Shown here in pieces: positions 18,208 to 28,245 of a stretch of DNA of 64,000 nt. This DNA is from Helicobacter trogontum (lineage in GTDB: Bacteria > Campylobacterota > Campylobacteria > Campylobacterales > Helicobacteraceae), in NCBI RefSeq assembly GCF_000765905.2, contig NZ_JRPL02000001.1, positions 62,001 to 126,000 on the forward strand. The letters run 5' to 3'. Each line of letters starts with the position of its first letter. The stretch's first letter is position 1. Position numbers and translations under genes: made by a program. A model generated the notes under the pieces. The model did not search any database and was not told the DNA's origin. It saw only the letters and a list, made by a program, of their open reading frames with translations.

Positions 18208-18795
18208 ATGAACTTTGATGGTCTTATAACGCACAATAAGCTTGGGCTTTATAATAAAGACTTAGAATCTAAAATGCGAGAACTCACGACATTTAGAGCT
18301 TTGGAGTTAAAAAGCAATACTGCTTTTTGGGATTTTAAAGATTTCAACTATACACAATATAAGCATATACACTTTTATATATTTCAAGATATTTTTGAAT
18401 GGGCGGGAAAAGATAGATATGAATTGGGGTTTCATGGCAGAATGAGTAAATATATGATTCAGTTTTGTCGCGGAAATTGCCTTTTGGATTATGCAGATTC
18501 TATATTTTATGGCTTAAATGATAATTTTATGCAATGTGAAGATATACCAAAGAAATTAGCAAATCTTTGGCACGAACTTAATTTCTTGCATCCATTTCGT
18601 GAGGGCAATGGTAGAGTTTCAGGGATCTTTTTAGAAATGTTTGCTAAGTCCTTGCGTATTAAATTTGATATAGATAACATAGAGAGAAGAAAACAAGTCA
18701 TAGCACTTAATCGTGCAATGCGAAACAATATGCAAAGCTTGGAAGAATTAGTGCTGCTTAATACAGAAAAATTAGATATTATAAAAAATAGTTGA
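18208..18795 (+). CDS. Fic-domain protein (AMPylase-like), atypical motif
   Basis: A 195-residue Fic/DOC fold protein. The active loop is HPFREGNGRVSG (128-139). The catalytic His, the acidic metal ligand and the anion-hole Gly-Asn-Gly-Arg are all present. The second Arg of the consensus HPFxxGNGRxxR is Gly here. The flap before it is GRMSKYMIQF. Fic proteins transfer AMP or other nucleotide parts to target proteins; losing the second Arg, which contacts phosphates in canonical AMPylases, may change substrate or activity. No inhibitory helix is obvious inside the protein. The upstream ankyrin protein could be a regulator or antitoxin. It marks the right end of the island. Confidence 0.85.
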   Translation: MNFDGLITHNKLGLYNKDLESKMRELTTFRALELKSNTAFWDFKDFNYTQYKHIHFYIFQDIFEWAGKDRYELGFHGRMSKYMIQFCRGNCLLDYADSIFYGLNDNFMQCEDIPKKLANLWHELNFLHPFREGNGRVSGIFLEMFAKSLRIKFDIDNIERRKQVIALNRAMRNNMQSLEELVLLNTEKLDIIKNS

Positions 18796-19152
18796 ATGTT
18801 TTTAATATTTTGATATCCAATTTTAAAGAGAAATTTTACAATATTTGCAAATGCAAAACAAGGATTATGAGAGGCAATTATAAATAATTGTAGAAAATTT
18901 ATGTTTTTAAAAATATTTTAATCAAAGGAAAATAATCTTCTAAACATTCAAACTTTTACAAACATGTGTCATAATTTTTGTATTATTTATAGTTGCAATA
19001 AAATAAATATTATGGACAAGTGAAACAAGTTGATATCGCTTTTGTTAATCATTGGATCTTACAAGAAACAGTATAGAGTGCTGAAGTATTGCATGAAAGA
19101 TACAAAAGCAGTAAAGTTCAATAGCTTATTGCAATAGATAAAAAGGGCTTGA
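18796..19152 (+). other. intergenic, no gene seen; island edge
   Basis: AT-rich sequence with no open frame of note. Around 19025-19130 a frame reads KQVDIAFVNHWILQETV, stop, SAEVLHERYKSSKVQ, stop. That could be debris of a lost gene but matches nothing I know. The ribosome site AAAGGG at its end serves the 19153 gene. Confidence 0.4.
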
Positions 19153-20388
19153 GTGTTAAAGATTCTAAACCTTTATACTTTTTGTTGTGCTGTGGTGATT
19201 GTGCTGTGTGCGACTATAAAACATAAACATATAAAGCATGAAATATACACTCCATTTCTCATTGCCAAAACCAAAAATTCCTCATGTGATGCAAATTTAC
19301 CACTCATAGCCACACAATCCCTACTCCCAAATAAAGAGATAAGTGCACATGCAAGTGCAATAGTCGCAAAAGATTCTAAGCTTATGACACTTTTTTATGC
19401 GGGTTCAAGAGAGGGGGCAGAGGATGTAAAAATCTATCAAAGCTTTTTAGATATAACACCATCAAATAAAGATTCTAAATGGAGTGATCCATTAGTTTTA
19501 TTGACACCAGAAATGCTTACAAAGGTTAGCGGTAGATATGTCAAAAAGCTAGGTAATCCAATAGTCTTTAAAGATTCTAAAGGCAAGATACATTTATTTG
19601 TAGTAGGAGTTAGTCTTGGTGGGTGGGCTACTTCTAGAATCTATCAGTTCTATTTTAGTGATGATTTAACACAAATACATTTCATAAGAGAGCTCCACCT
19701 AAACCCATTTGGCAATTACTCTCATCTAGTTCGCACACCAGCCTTGCCACTCAAAGATGGTGGCTTTATACTCGCTTTTTCTCATGAAATGTGGCATAAA
19801 TTTCCACTCATTGCTATATTTGATAAAAATGCAAAGATGCTCTCTACTCAAACCATCAATCATTTAAAAGCACAATTGCAACCAAGTATTGTAGCTCTAA
19901 ATGAAAAAGAGTGTGCTGCATTTTATCGTACAAATAATCGCTATAACACAAACACATATTATCAAACTTGCACTGATTATGCAAAAACATGGCATGATGT
20001 AGAAACAAGCAACATGAAAAACTATGATAGCTCAATCTTACTTGTGAATGTAGGTGATGAGATCATACTTATAACAAATGATGGCAAACATAATCCAATG
20101 TGGGGCGATAATGTAAAAAAAGGTGATAGGCAAAGTCTTAGTCTCTATTATTTACAAGACAAAATAAGAGGGCAATTTGTCTATATAGACACGATTGATA
20201 CAGCCAAAAAGAGTGGTGAAGTAAGCTATCCTGCTGCGGTACTAAATGATAATTTATTACATGTTACTTATACCTATAATAGAAAAACCATCAAACACAC
20301 AGCATTAAACACTCAAGCAATACTTCAGAAGATAAATTCCATTAAAAAAGATTCTATGCAACACAATACAAAGAAGGAAAGCAGATGA
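19153..20388 (+). CDS. BNR/sialidase-like exported protein
   Basis: 411 residues from GTG 19153 (AAAGGG 5 bases upstream; no in-frame ATG nearby). An N-terminal hydrophobic segment (4-22) is a signal or anchor. The body resembles the BNR_2/exo-alpha-sialidase family: HASAIVAKDSKLMTLFYAGS with REG following, W-S-D-P at the first Asp-box-like position, GNPIVFKDSKGKIHLF, GEVSYPAAV near the end. Such six-bladed propellers include sialidases and carbohydrate-binding relatives; the REG motif fits the catalytic Arg region, but full activity cannot be judged. It overlaps the next gene by ATGA, so the two are translationally coupled. Confidence 0.7.
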   Translation: MLKILNLYTFCCAVVIVLCATIKHKHIKHEIYTPFLIAKTKNSSCDANLPLIATQSLLPNKEISAHASAIVAKDSKLMTLFYAGSREGAEDVKIYQSFLDITPSNKDSKWSDPLVLLTPEMLTKVSGRYVKKLGNPIVFKDSKGKIHLFVVGVSLGGWATSRIYQFYFSDDLTQIHFIRELHLNPFGNYSHLVRTPALPLKDGGFILAFSHEMWHKFPLIAIFDKNAKMLSTQTINHLKAQLQPSIVALNEKECAAFYRTNNRYNTNTYYQTCTDYAKTWHDVETSNMKNYDSSILLVNVGDEIILITNDGKHNPMWGDNVKKGDRQSLSLYYLQDKIRGQFVYIDTIDTAKKSGEVSYPAAVLNDNLLHVTYTYNRKTIKHTALNTQAILQKINSIKKDSMQHNTKKESR

Positions 20389-21365
20389 TCATTACAAGTA
20401 TTTGCATACTTGCAATCTTATTTTTATTTTCAAGTTGCATATATAGCAGAACACAACAATGTAAAACCTCTAAGGAGTATCTCAAACATAATATATTGAA
20501 TCTAAAAATAATGAGTATATTTGTGATATTAAGTCTTTTATGTTTTTTACCCATAATAGAGGGCATTAGCATTGCAAAACATATATACTCATATTTTGAT
20601 GCACCAAGCCTCTTTGCAATGGTGCTTATCTGTGTTATGTGCTTGAAGCATATAAGCTCTAAGACTAAAACTCCAGCAATAACCAAAAATAACACAAGCT
20701 TAAAACCTATGCATTTAGAGGCAAATACAGACTATATGGCACAACAGCCAAAAGATTCCATACACAATCTTGCCCAAATTAATCTCTACTCTCACACTTC
20801 TCAACCCACTCAAGTAACCAAGAATCTAGATTCTATACAATCTGTATCAAAACGCCCTGCACTTTTCCAAGTAGATAATAATCTTATTCTTAAAAACACT
20901 ATGCTCCACCCAAACAAGCCTAAATTAATATTTTTAAACAATATACAATTTAATATCTATGTTGCTTTTATCCTCTTTATATATGGTGTGATTTTATATG
21001 GTGGCTCTCTTGGCATGATAGATTTTTATCTACAAGCTTTTAATATACAAGATTTTGTATCACAACTATTTGAGCTACAAATACCGCTCTTACACACATT
21101 CAATGCACAAGCATTTGACATATTTCATGCCTCATTACCTCATCAAGCTTTAATTGGCTTTATGCTTCTTATTTTGCTTTATATAAGTAATAAAGGGATT
21201 GGGATCTTAGGGCTTTTTACATTAATGTTATTTAATATATTTGGCGGTGAAAATGTTAGCTTATTAGAATGTTTTATTTGTCCCTATTTATGGCTGTATT
21301 GTATCTTTTATATTGTTTATAGAATCTCTTTTAGATTATATAGACTCTGTACTCACAAGATCTAA
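20385..21365 (+). CDS. integral membrane protein, coupled to the BNR protein
   Basis: 326 residues with hydrophobic segments at about 1-20, 42-60, 72-90, 190-215, 255-275, 280-295 and 300-318. A ~100-residue hydrophilic Ser/Asn/Lys-rich loop (95-185) separates the first three from the rest. No family is recognised. The ATGA overlap with the upstream BNR/sialidase-like gene suggests a joint function at the inner membrane. The loop length is likely species-specific. Confidence 0.6.
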   Translation: MIITSICILAILFLFSSCIYSRTQQCKTSKEYLKHNILNLKIMSIFVILSLLCFLPIIEGISIAKHIYSYFDAPSLFAMVLICVMCLKHISSKTKTPAITKNNTSLKPMHLEANTDYMAQQPKDSIHNLAQINLYSHTSQPTQVTKNLDSIQSVSKRPALFQVDNNLILKNTMLHPNKPKLIFLNNIQFNIYVAFILFIYGVILYGGSLGMIDFYLQAFNIQDFVSQLFELQIPLLHTFNAQAFDIFHASLPHQALIGFMLLILLYISNKGIGILGLFTLMLFNIFGGENVSLLECFICPYLWLYCIFYIVYRISFRLYRLCTHKI

Positions 21366-21464
21366 TGAAAGGTTCATCCATATTCCACAACGCATTTTAT
21401 ATCTATAAAATAATCAGAATCTAGAATTCACAAGGCATTGTTTTTATATATCCGTTTTTTATGT

Positions 21465-21470
21465 TATAAT
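21465..21470 (+). promoter_or_regulatory. -10 box for the Sel1 gene
   Basis: TATAAT lies 29 bases before the ATG at 21499, leaving a short leader that holds GCGAGG as ribosome site. Confidence 0.5.
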
Positions 21471-21498
21471 TCGTGCTATTCTGCGATGCGAGGTGTAT

Positions 21499-22227
21499 AT
21501 GAAAGCTCTAATGTATAGTATATTTCTATGTTGCTTTGGTTTTTGTATTGCAAATGCACAAAATACAGATAATTTACCACCTGTTGAAGTAATACGCATA
21601 GGTCCAGATACACCAAGTGGCGGTATAAAAACTACAGATTCCAAAAAAGAAAAAAGCTTTGATACCCTAGATGAACTTCGCGTAGATGAACTAACAGGGG
21701 TGCAAGATACACCACCACACAATGAGCAATTAGTTGTCTCTAAAAGCCGTCAGCAAATCTACAAGATCGATGATAAGTTTAGAGAAATGCTCACACAATG
21801 TATGAATAATGACAAAGCGATGTGCTCTCAAGCTTTAGCTTTTGCGGATAAAAATTCAAAGCAATGCAACCTTAATAGCACCGAGGTATGTCGTGCCTAT
21901 GCGCAAATCTATTTACTACATAATCAACGACAAAAAGCTCTAAACGCAAGACAAATCGCATGTAATGGGGATAACGCTACTGCATGTTTTGAAGCATGGA
22001 AACTCTATGAAAGCGGTAAGGGTGTTAAGAAAAATCCAAAACAAGGGTTTGGATTACTTACTCGTTCGTGTGATTTCAAAAATGCACAGGCATGTTATCA
22101 ACTTGCTGGATACTATCGCACAGGCGTTGGAGCAGAGCTTAATCTAAAAAAAGCAAAAGAACTTTATAGTAAATCATGTGATTTGGGAAATTCAGATGCT
22201 TGTGATGCTTATAATGAGTTTTTGTAA
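21499..22227 (+). CDS. secreted cysteine-rich Sel1-like repeat protein
   Basis: 242 residues from ATG 21499 (GAGG 5 bases upstream; a GTG two codons earlier lacks spacing). The signal peptide is ~1-21 (ending IANAQ). A Pro/Asp-rich linker leads to Sel1/TPR-like repeats with paired cysteines: CMNNDKAMCSQA, CNLNSTEVCRAY, CNGDNATACFEA, CDFKNAQACYQL, CDLGNSDACDAY. Each pair spaces cysteines as in the Helicobacter cysteine-rich proteins (Hcp), which are secreted and disulphide-stabilised. Exact Hcp orthology is not clear. Probable periplasmic or extracellular host-interaction role. Confidence 0.8.
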   Translation: MKALMYSIFLCCFGFCIANAQNTDNLPPVEVIRIGPDTPSGGIKTTDSKKEKSFDTLDELRVDELTGVQDTPPHNEQLVVSKSRQQIYKIDDKFREMLTQCMNNDKAMCSQALAFADKNSKQCNLNSTEVCRAYAQIYLLHNQRQKALNARQIACNGDNATACFEAWKLYESGKGVKKNPKQGFGLLTRSCDFKNAQACYQLAGYYRTGVGAELNLKKAKELYSKSCDLGNSDACDAYNEFL

Positions 22228-22254
22228 TCTTAATAAGGTTTAATGTGACAAGAT

Positions 22255-22713
22255 ATGCATAAAAAACTTTTTGCTTTCTTTTTGTTTGGCATTTTTATTA
22301 TGACTTGCCATGTAAGCACTGCAAAAGATATTGAATCATATATACAAGAAGCATCGTGTAATGATATGGATACAAACTTGTGCACATGTGTAAAAAATTT
22401 ACACAAAGCACTCACAGCACTCGCAAGCATACAAAGCCACAATTTTAAACTTATACAGCAACGAATAAAAAAGCAAACGCAAGAAAATATGAACATACAT
22501 ATAAAAGAGGCTAAAGATATGCAAAAAAACGATATTGTCATAATGACATTTCAGGCATACCACACGCTAAATAATAATATGAAAAAGTTTTGTAAAGATT
22601 TTCAGAATCTTAGCAATAAGGAACAAAAAATTCTTTTTACACTGGAGTGGAACAAACGAGCATTATTTCAAAATCATAATGACGTTATGAGATTCTGCAA
22701 AACTCAATATTAA
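22255..22713 (+). CDS. small exported protein of unknown function
   Basis: 152 residues. The signal peptide is ~1-23 (FFLFGIFIMTCHVSTAK). The mature part is helical and charged with cysteines at positions suited to two disulphides (CNDMDTNLCTC near the start, KKFC and RFCK near the end). I do not recognise the family. It lies between the Sel1 gene (27 bases upstream) and pseB (15 bases downstream), so the three may form one transcript. Confidence 0.6.
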   Translation: MHKKLFAFFLFGIFIMTCHVSTAKDIESYIQEASCNDMDTNLCTCVKNLHKALTALASIQSHNFKLIQQRIKKQTQENMNIHIKEAKDMQKNDIVIMTFQAYHTLNNNMKKFCKDFQNLSNKEQKILFTLEWNKRALFQNHNDVMRFCKTQY

Positions 22714-23724
<1,011 letters not shown>

Positions 23725-24191
23725 ACTTGCAGTGGGCATTCGAGGTTTTTATAGATAAAATAGGAAGTTCTATATATTTTAACTAAAGTGCTGCATTAAA
23801 GGTTTTAGATTCTATTAGAGGAAATCTGATATTGTTATATTAATATATCAGCACTACTTACAGAAATATAGGCTTAGATTCCACTACGCCTCATCATACA
23901 AAACATGACAAGTTATATTGACTCATAAAAACAGATCTTTCTATCATTTCAATGAAGATTCTTAAAAACTGCAAGAAATAATTCCTAGATTATATCTTTT
24001 ATGCAGATTCACAGGGATTTCAAACAAAAATTTTAAAAAAGTCATTAGATTTAGTTTATTCTTTTTAGCCTTATTGCTCATCTATCTAAGATATTCATAA
24101 ACTTGTAAAGCACAAAAAAGCATACTTCTTGACTAAAACGATGAAGACTAACTCACCTTTAATGTTGCACTCTTGTATTAAAAGTCTATCA
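23725..24191. other. intergenic, 467 bases, no gene seen
   Basis: Between convergent pseB and the nifU-like gene. AT-rich with stops in all frames. A 39-codon minus-strand frame (23962-24081) lacks a ribosome site and resemblance to anything. The words AGATTCT/AGATTCC occur at about 23806 and 23877. No clear hairpin terminator is visible. Confidence 0.5.
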
Positions 24192-24434
24192 TCAAACCTC
24201 ACTGACTTTAATATCGGGGTGAATATCTCTTTGTAAAGTAGCTAAAATCGCATTATGTAGAGTTACATTCTTACTTGAACAGCCACTACATGCACCACGA
24301 AAACGCACAAAAACACATGCATTCTTGATTTCTACAATTTCAATATCTCCACCATCTTTTACAAGCATAGGACGCACACTATTAATACTTTGTGTAACTG
24401 GAGCTAAAAGTTCACTATCGCTAAATGGAAACAT
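24192..24434 (-). CDS. NifU C-terminal-domain (Nfu-type) iron-sulfur scaffold
   Basis: An 80-residue protein that is only the Nfu domain: VRPMLVKDGGDIEIVEI followed by the cluster-binding CSGC (49-52). Nfu proteins carry Fe-S clusters to target enzymes in the cytoplasm. H. pylori has a comparable standalone protein. It lies 18 bases downstream of the PDC-sensor membrane protein on the same strand, so the two are probably cotranscribed. Confidence 0.9.
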   Translation of the reverse strand: MFPFSDSELLAPVTQSINSVRPMLVKDGGDIEIVEIKNACVFVRFRGACSGCSSKNVTLHNAILATLQRDIHPDIKVSEV

Positions 24435-24452
24435 ATCTTATCCTTCATATTA

Positions 24453-25364
24453 TTAATCTTTATTTTGTTGTGCTGCAAAAGAAAGTTTTACATATATTGC
24501 TAATGCGATAAGAAGCACTGCAACACCCAAAATAAGCCATACTGCATACATAAGCTTCTCTGGAGAATCAATACTAAATTTAAATACAAGCATTAAAGCC
24601 TCAATCGCTAAGGCCACGATAATAGAGCCCAAAAATCGTATCATTGTCCTATGCACTGTATAAGTTTTCTGCCCAGTATTTTTTCCCAATACTTCCTCTT
24701 CAAAAATAGCTTTCACCAAATCAAATATAGCAAGAGCTAAGGTTAAAAGTATGGTGGATTCAAAAATATCTTCTACTCTAAAGTCATTAAATTGCAACAA
24801 GTCTTCTGACCATAGTTTGATTATACCTTTTACAATCAAAATAATTGAAACAAAAGCGAGTGAAACAGAGCATAAAAAATACATAGCAATACTAAAATTA
24901 GAAAAGATCCCAAAAAATAAACTGGGCGAACTAATCTTTATTGCATCACGCAAATGAATGTCAATACACACCACAAAAAGTAATTCATGCATATCATTAT
25001 ACACTGGGTAAGCAGCGGTTACGACAAGATCGCCATCAATCCTTGATGGATAGGGGTTTGTAATAATACATCGCTTCTCTTCTATGGCTTCATAAAAATA
25101 TGCACGATTAGAAAAATTCCTATTTTCATTCGGCAATGAGCCATTGGGCTGCAAAATATCACTTAGTTGTGTGCCATTTTTGTCTAAAATATACATAGAA
25201 TCAAAAACTTTAATCTCATCTTTAATACGTGTAAGCCCTTCTAGTGTGTTCTCAAAGCTAGGATTTGGCATAAAATTCTTAATATTTTGTGTAAAAAGAT
25301 ATACCATATATGCGCGCACTTCATAACGCACCTTTGAATAAGTTACAATATCTCGTGAAAGCAT
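24453..25364 (-). CDS. membrane protein with PDC/Cache-like sensor domain
   Basis: 303 residues. The N-terminal ~155 residues look like a Cache/PDC ligand-binding domain: FDSMYILDKNGTQLS, NRAYFYEAIEEKRC, then ITNPYPS and DLVVTAAYPVY. About five membrane helices follow (~160-185, 200-222, 235-255, 258-275, 278-297). No methyl-accepting, kinase or cyclase output domain is present, so it senses something without a recognisable output. It is encoded just upstream of the Nfu gene. Confidence 0.7.
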   Translation of the reverse strand: MLSRDIVTYSKVRYEVRAYMVYLFTQNIKNFMPNPSFENTLEGLTRIKDEIKVFDSMYILDKNGTQLSDILQPNGSLPNENRNFSNRAYFYEAIEEKRCIITNPYPSRIDGDLVVTAAYPVYNDMHELLFVVCIDIHLRDAIKISSPSLFFGIFSNFSIAMYFLCSVSLAFVSIILIVKGIIKLWSEDLLQFNDFRVEDIFESTILLTLALAIFDLVKAIFEEEVLGKNTGQKTYTVHRTMIRFLGSIIVALAIEALMLVFKFSIDSPEKLMYAVWLILGVAVLLIALAIYVKLSFAAQQNKD

Positions 25365-25584
25365 TTTTTTCCTTGATATAGTTAAGTTCTATATGTCGCA
25401 ATTCTAGCATAAAAGCATATACGATTATGCCCTTTATGTTATAAAGCAATCACTCTAGACTCAAGTCTGATGGTTTATAGAACTCATCATATTTATACAA
25501 AAATGTTAATAGTTAGGAAGATAAAAATAACAACCTTATTTTATGTTAGATAAAATAAGATCTACAATGGTCGTTTAAAAGGAA

Positions 25585-26265
25585 TTATTGTGGGAGTTTA
25601 AGTGTGTTTTGTATGCCATTATCTGGAGACAAAGGTATATAGTCATCAACCCCAATGGTTACTCCTGTGGACATATTTTTAAACAAAGTGTGGCCCGGCT
25701 TTCTTTCATAATAAATCATTTCACCTGATTGTTGGAATCTTTGCACCGAAACTCCATTGGGACCTACCTGCTTCCCTTTGCCACCAAAAATATCTCGCCC
25801 AAATAGAATGTCTTCAAACAAATCGCCATAACTCACTTTTCCAAAAAACTTCTTAGAGATAGGCCATTTATAACTACACTCTGTAAGCACACACATTCTC
25901 CCTGCCTTAATGCGAATGCTGCCAATAGTCTGTGCATACTTAAAAAGTTCTAGTTTTACAAGTCCGCTTTTATAAGTATTAAGCCTTCCATAATCATAGA
26001 ACTTGAAAGGTGCAGTATTAATATAGAGTAATTTTACACTACTTGTAATAAGGTTTTGTGGTTCTTGCTCTTGCGGAGTAAATACATTTTCAGCTTGTGC
26101 ACTTGCTGTGCCTCCATTCATCATAGGGTCATAAATGCCATCTGGATTCTTTGGATTGGTAAGCTCGTGGTCGCTCTTCCACGAACACGCCGCTATAAAC
26201 AATCCTAAGACACATACGCTAAAACCTTTAGCGATATAAGCACAACTGCTTCGCAATTTACACAT
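25585..26265 (-). CDS. probable lipoprotein of unknown function
   Basis: 226 residues with a type II signal: hydrophobic stretch then IAAC, acylated Cys at ~27. A disordered Asn/Pro/Gln-rich segment (30-75) precedes a folded domain (~75-215) with LYINTAPFKFYDYGRLNTYK, two cysteines in MCVLTEC, and IGVDDYIPLSPDN. The family is not recognised. It is 74 bases downstream of the LPP20-domain lipoprotein and on the same strand, so likely cotranscribed and envelope-located. Confidence 0.65.
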   Translation of the reverse strand: MCKLRSSCAYIAKGFSVCVLGLFIAACSWKSDHELTNPKNPDGIYDPMMNGGTASAQAENVFTPQEQEPQNLITSSVKLLYINTAPFKFYDYGRLNTYKSGLVKLELFKYAQTIGSIRIKAGRMCVLTECSYKWPISKKFFGKVSYGDLFEDILFGRDIFGGKGKQVGPNGVSVQRFQQSGEMIYYERKPGHTLFKNMSTGVTIGVDDYIPLSPDNGIQNTLKLPQ

Positions 26266-26338
26266 TCTAAGCCTTTTTGTTTTTTACATTCCGTAATATT
26301 AACACATTCTATTGAAATTGGCAATTATCTTATAAAAA

Positions 26339-27154
26339 TTAACCATTATTCAAAACACGATGCCAAATTCTACCATCAAGTTTTACTTCCATATTTACTT
26401 GACATAAACCATCTTTATATGCTGTCTCTGTAATTTCTGCATTTTTAATTAACGCTTGTACTCTACCTTTAATAGTGGAGTTTTGTGCAATTGCATCGCG
26501 AATTGTATCGTTTGCATTGATTCTAATACCATACATTTTTTCACCAATTTGTCTATATGCATCAACGATTGCTGCACGCTTTGCCAAGGCTAAAGCTTGT
26601 GCAGGAGAAATCGTAGATTCTGGTGCTACACCCATACCAACTGCTTGAATTTCAATAACGTTATTTGGAGTTAGCAATGGAGAATTCTGAATCCCAACAG
26701 ACACATCGCTATCGCTTACTCCTCTTCTCATATCGCTAAAGCTGTTTGCATTTGATCTATCAAACCCTTGCTCATAACCACCACTACCACTTCTTGTATT
26801 ACGTGAATAATCACCTCTATCATAGCGAGGAGCTGGGTTATAATCATACTGTGAAGGTGGGACTGCTGGACCTGCTTGCATTGCCATTGGATATGCGGTT
26901 TGCACTGATGGAGCTGCCATTGGTGGTGTTGTTGGCTGTGCTACAATGCCACTATTGCCAACAGGTGTTGAAGCCATAAGACTAGGATTTGCATTGTAAC
27001 CAACAGGTGGATAAGTAGGCACAGATAAAGGTGCTAAAGCTGGACCTGCCGCAGGTGGAACTAACGCAGCATTATCTACACTTGAACCGCTATCTACACA
27101 ACCAGTTAAAAAAGCTACAGAAATAACTGAAGCCGCCAAAATTGTCTTTTTCAT
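26339..27154 (-). CDS. LPP20-domain lipoprotein with Pro/Ala-rich linker
   Basis: 271 residues from the ATG at 27154 (AAGGA 8 bases upstream); a longer frame to 27226 lacks a signal peptide start. The signal peptide MKKTILAASVISVAFLTGC gives acylated Cys19. Residues ~25-110 are rich in Pro, Ala, Gly and Met, then Tyr/Arg/Gly-rich (YDRGDYSRNTRSGSGGY). The C-terminal ~95 residues match the LPP20 type: ALALAKRAAIVDAYRQIGEK and GRVQALIKNAEITE. LPP20-family proteins are outer-membrane lipoproteins in Helicobacter. Confidence 0.8.
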   Translation of the reverse strand: MKKTILAASVISVAFLTGCVDSGSSVDNAALVPPAAGPALAPLSVPTYPPVGYNANPSLMASTPVGNSGIVAQPTTPPMAAPSVQTAYPMAMQAGPAVPPSQYDYNPAPRYDRGDYSRNTRSGSGGYEQGFDRSNANSFSDMRRGVSDSDVSVGIQNSPLLTPNNVIEIQAVGMGVAPESTISPAQALALAKRAAIVDAYRQIGEKMYGIRINANDTIRDAIAQNSTIKGRVQALIKNAEITETAYKDGLCQVNMEVKLDGRIWHRVLNNG

Positions 27155-27502
27155 ATTTAATGTCCTTATTAAAGAGTATTTGTGCAAACCTCGCACTTGA
27201 AACGTATGAAGCAAAATATGTGCCAAAATAAAATTTTATGTAAAAATAAAAAGTATTTTGTATTTTTTATAAATATATATTGTTTAGAGGATCAAAACCA
27301 TATCTTGATTCCACCTAATGTTGTATGATATAGGTAAATCTCGTTTTATTTTTATAGAATTCCTCTAATAAGCTATGAAATTAAGGTTTATTTATGATAC
27401 TAAGTTAGGTTTCTATGGTTTTTAGTAAGCTTTTATTGTATTATTATGTTATTATGATTTACGTGCTAGAATACTAGCATATTTTATTTTGGAGCATATA
27501 AT
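27155..27502. other. divergent intergenic region, 348 bases
   Basis: Separates the LPP20-domain lipoprotein (minus) from the DsbK-like gene (plus). AT-rich. TAGAAT at about 27468 is a candidate -10 for the plus-strand gene, whose ribosome site is TTGGAG. I see no gene here. Confidence 0.4.
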
Positions 27503-28243
27503 ATGAGTATGAAAAGGAAAATTACAACATTGATGATATTAGGTATCAGTATAAATCTAGCAAACGCAAGTAAAATTACTGATATGATACAAAAACAAAC
27601 AGGGCAAGTGACAACGATTCTAAAAGAACAACAAATGAGTCAAGATAGTAACCTTAAATTATTAACACTCAAGGATAACTCAAGCGGATATAAAGTGCTT
27701 GCTGTCACAAATAGCCAAGAAAGCATTTTCTTACCTATTACACAGGCTTTTTTTACAAGTAATGATAAGGATAGAGAGCTAGTCGTCCAAGAGTTTGGAT
27801 CAATAACTAATTACAATATGACTTTCAAAACACAAGCTGCGGTAAAGAAAGAGATTGCAAAATTGCCACAAGATTTTATTGTAAGCTTAAAGGGTAAAAC
27901 AAGTAAAAAAGTATTTTATATTATATCCGATCCACTTTGCCCACATTGCCAAGAAGAGCTAAAACACTTAGATGAGCGACTAAAACAAGGTGATGTCAAA
28001 ATGATACCTGTTGGCTGGATGGGTGCAGAATCTGCAAATAAAGTAGCCGAACTTTATGAAAAAATGAAGAATCTAAAAACAGATTCCGAAAAAATAGCGC
28101 TACTCAAAAAAGTTTATGATAAAAACTATAAAGCACCAACTGCAAAAAACGCAACACTAACAAAAGTGCAAGAAGTTGTTCGCTCTCTTATGGGCAAGGG
28201 AAAAGCTGAAGGCACACCTTATATCATAGAGGAGGATCTATAG
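27503..28243 (+). CDS. periplasmic thiol-disulphide oxidoreductase, DsbK/DsbG-like
   Basis: 246 residues with a signal peptide (~1-22) and a thioredoxin-fold active site CPHC (146-149) in IISDPLCPHCQ. The cis-proline loop is GTPYII. The N-terminal ~120 residues form a DsbC/DsbG-type dimerisation domain. In H. pylori the CPHC protein HP0231 (DsbK) acts in oxidative folding; this is the likely counterpart. The ATG at 27503 has TTGGAG upstream; an ATG two codons later is equally possible. hisH starts 2 bases after its stop. Confidence 0.8.
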   Translation: MSMKRKITTLMILGISINLANASKITDMIQKQTGQVTTILKEQQMSQDSNLKLLTLKDNSSGYKVLAVTNSQESIFLPITQAFFTSNDKDRELVVQEFGSITNYNMTFKTQAAVKKEIAKLPQDFIVSLKGKTSKKVFYIISDPLCPHCQEELKHLDERLKQGDVKMIPVGWMGAESANKVAELYEKMKNLKTDSEKIALLKKVYDKNYKAPTAKNATLTKVQEVVRSLMGKGKAEGTPYIIEEDL

Positions 28244-28245
28244 TT

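Noticed and set aside
3073-18795. Island as a prophage or integrative element
   Set aside because: No integrase, phage structural gene, conjugation gene or flanking attachment repeat is visible; the left edge abuts plsC by 25 bases and no tRNA is at either end.
23962-24081. 39-codon minus-strand frame in the pseB-nfu spacer
   Set aside because: Short, without a ribosome site, no resemblance to a known small protein.
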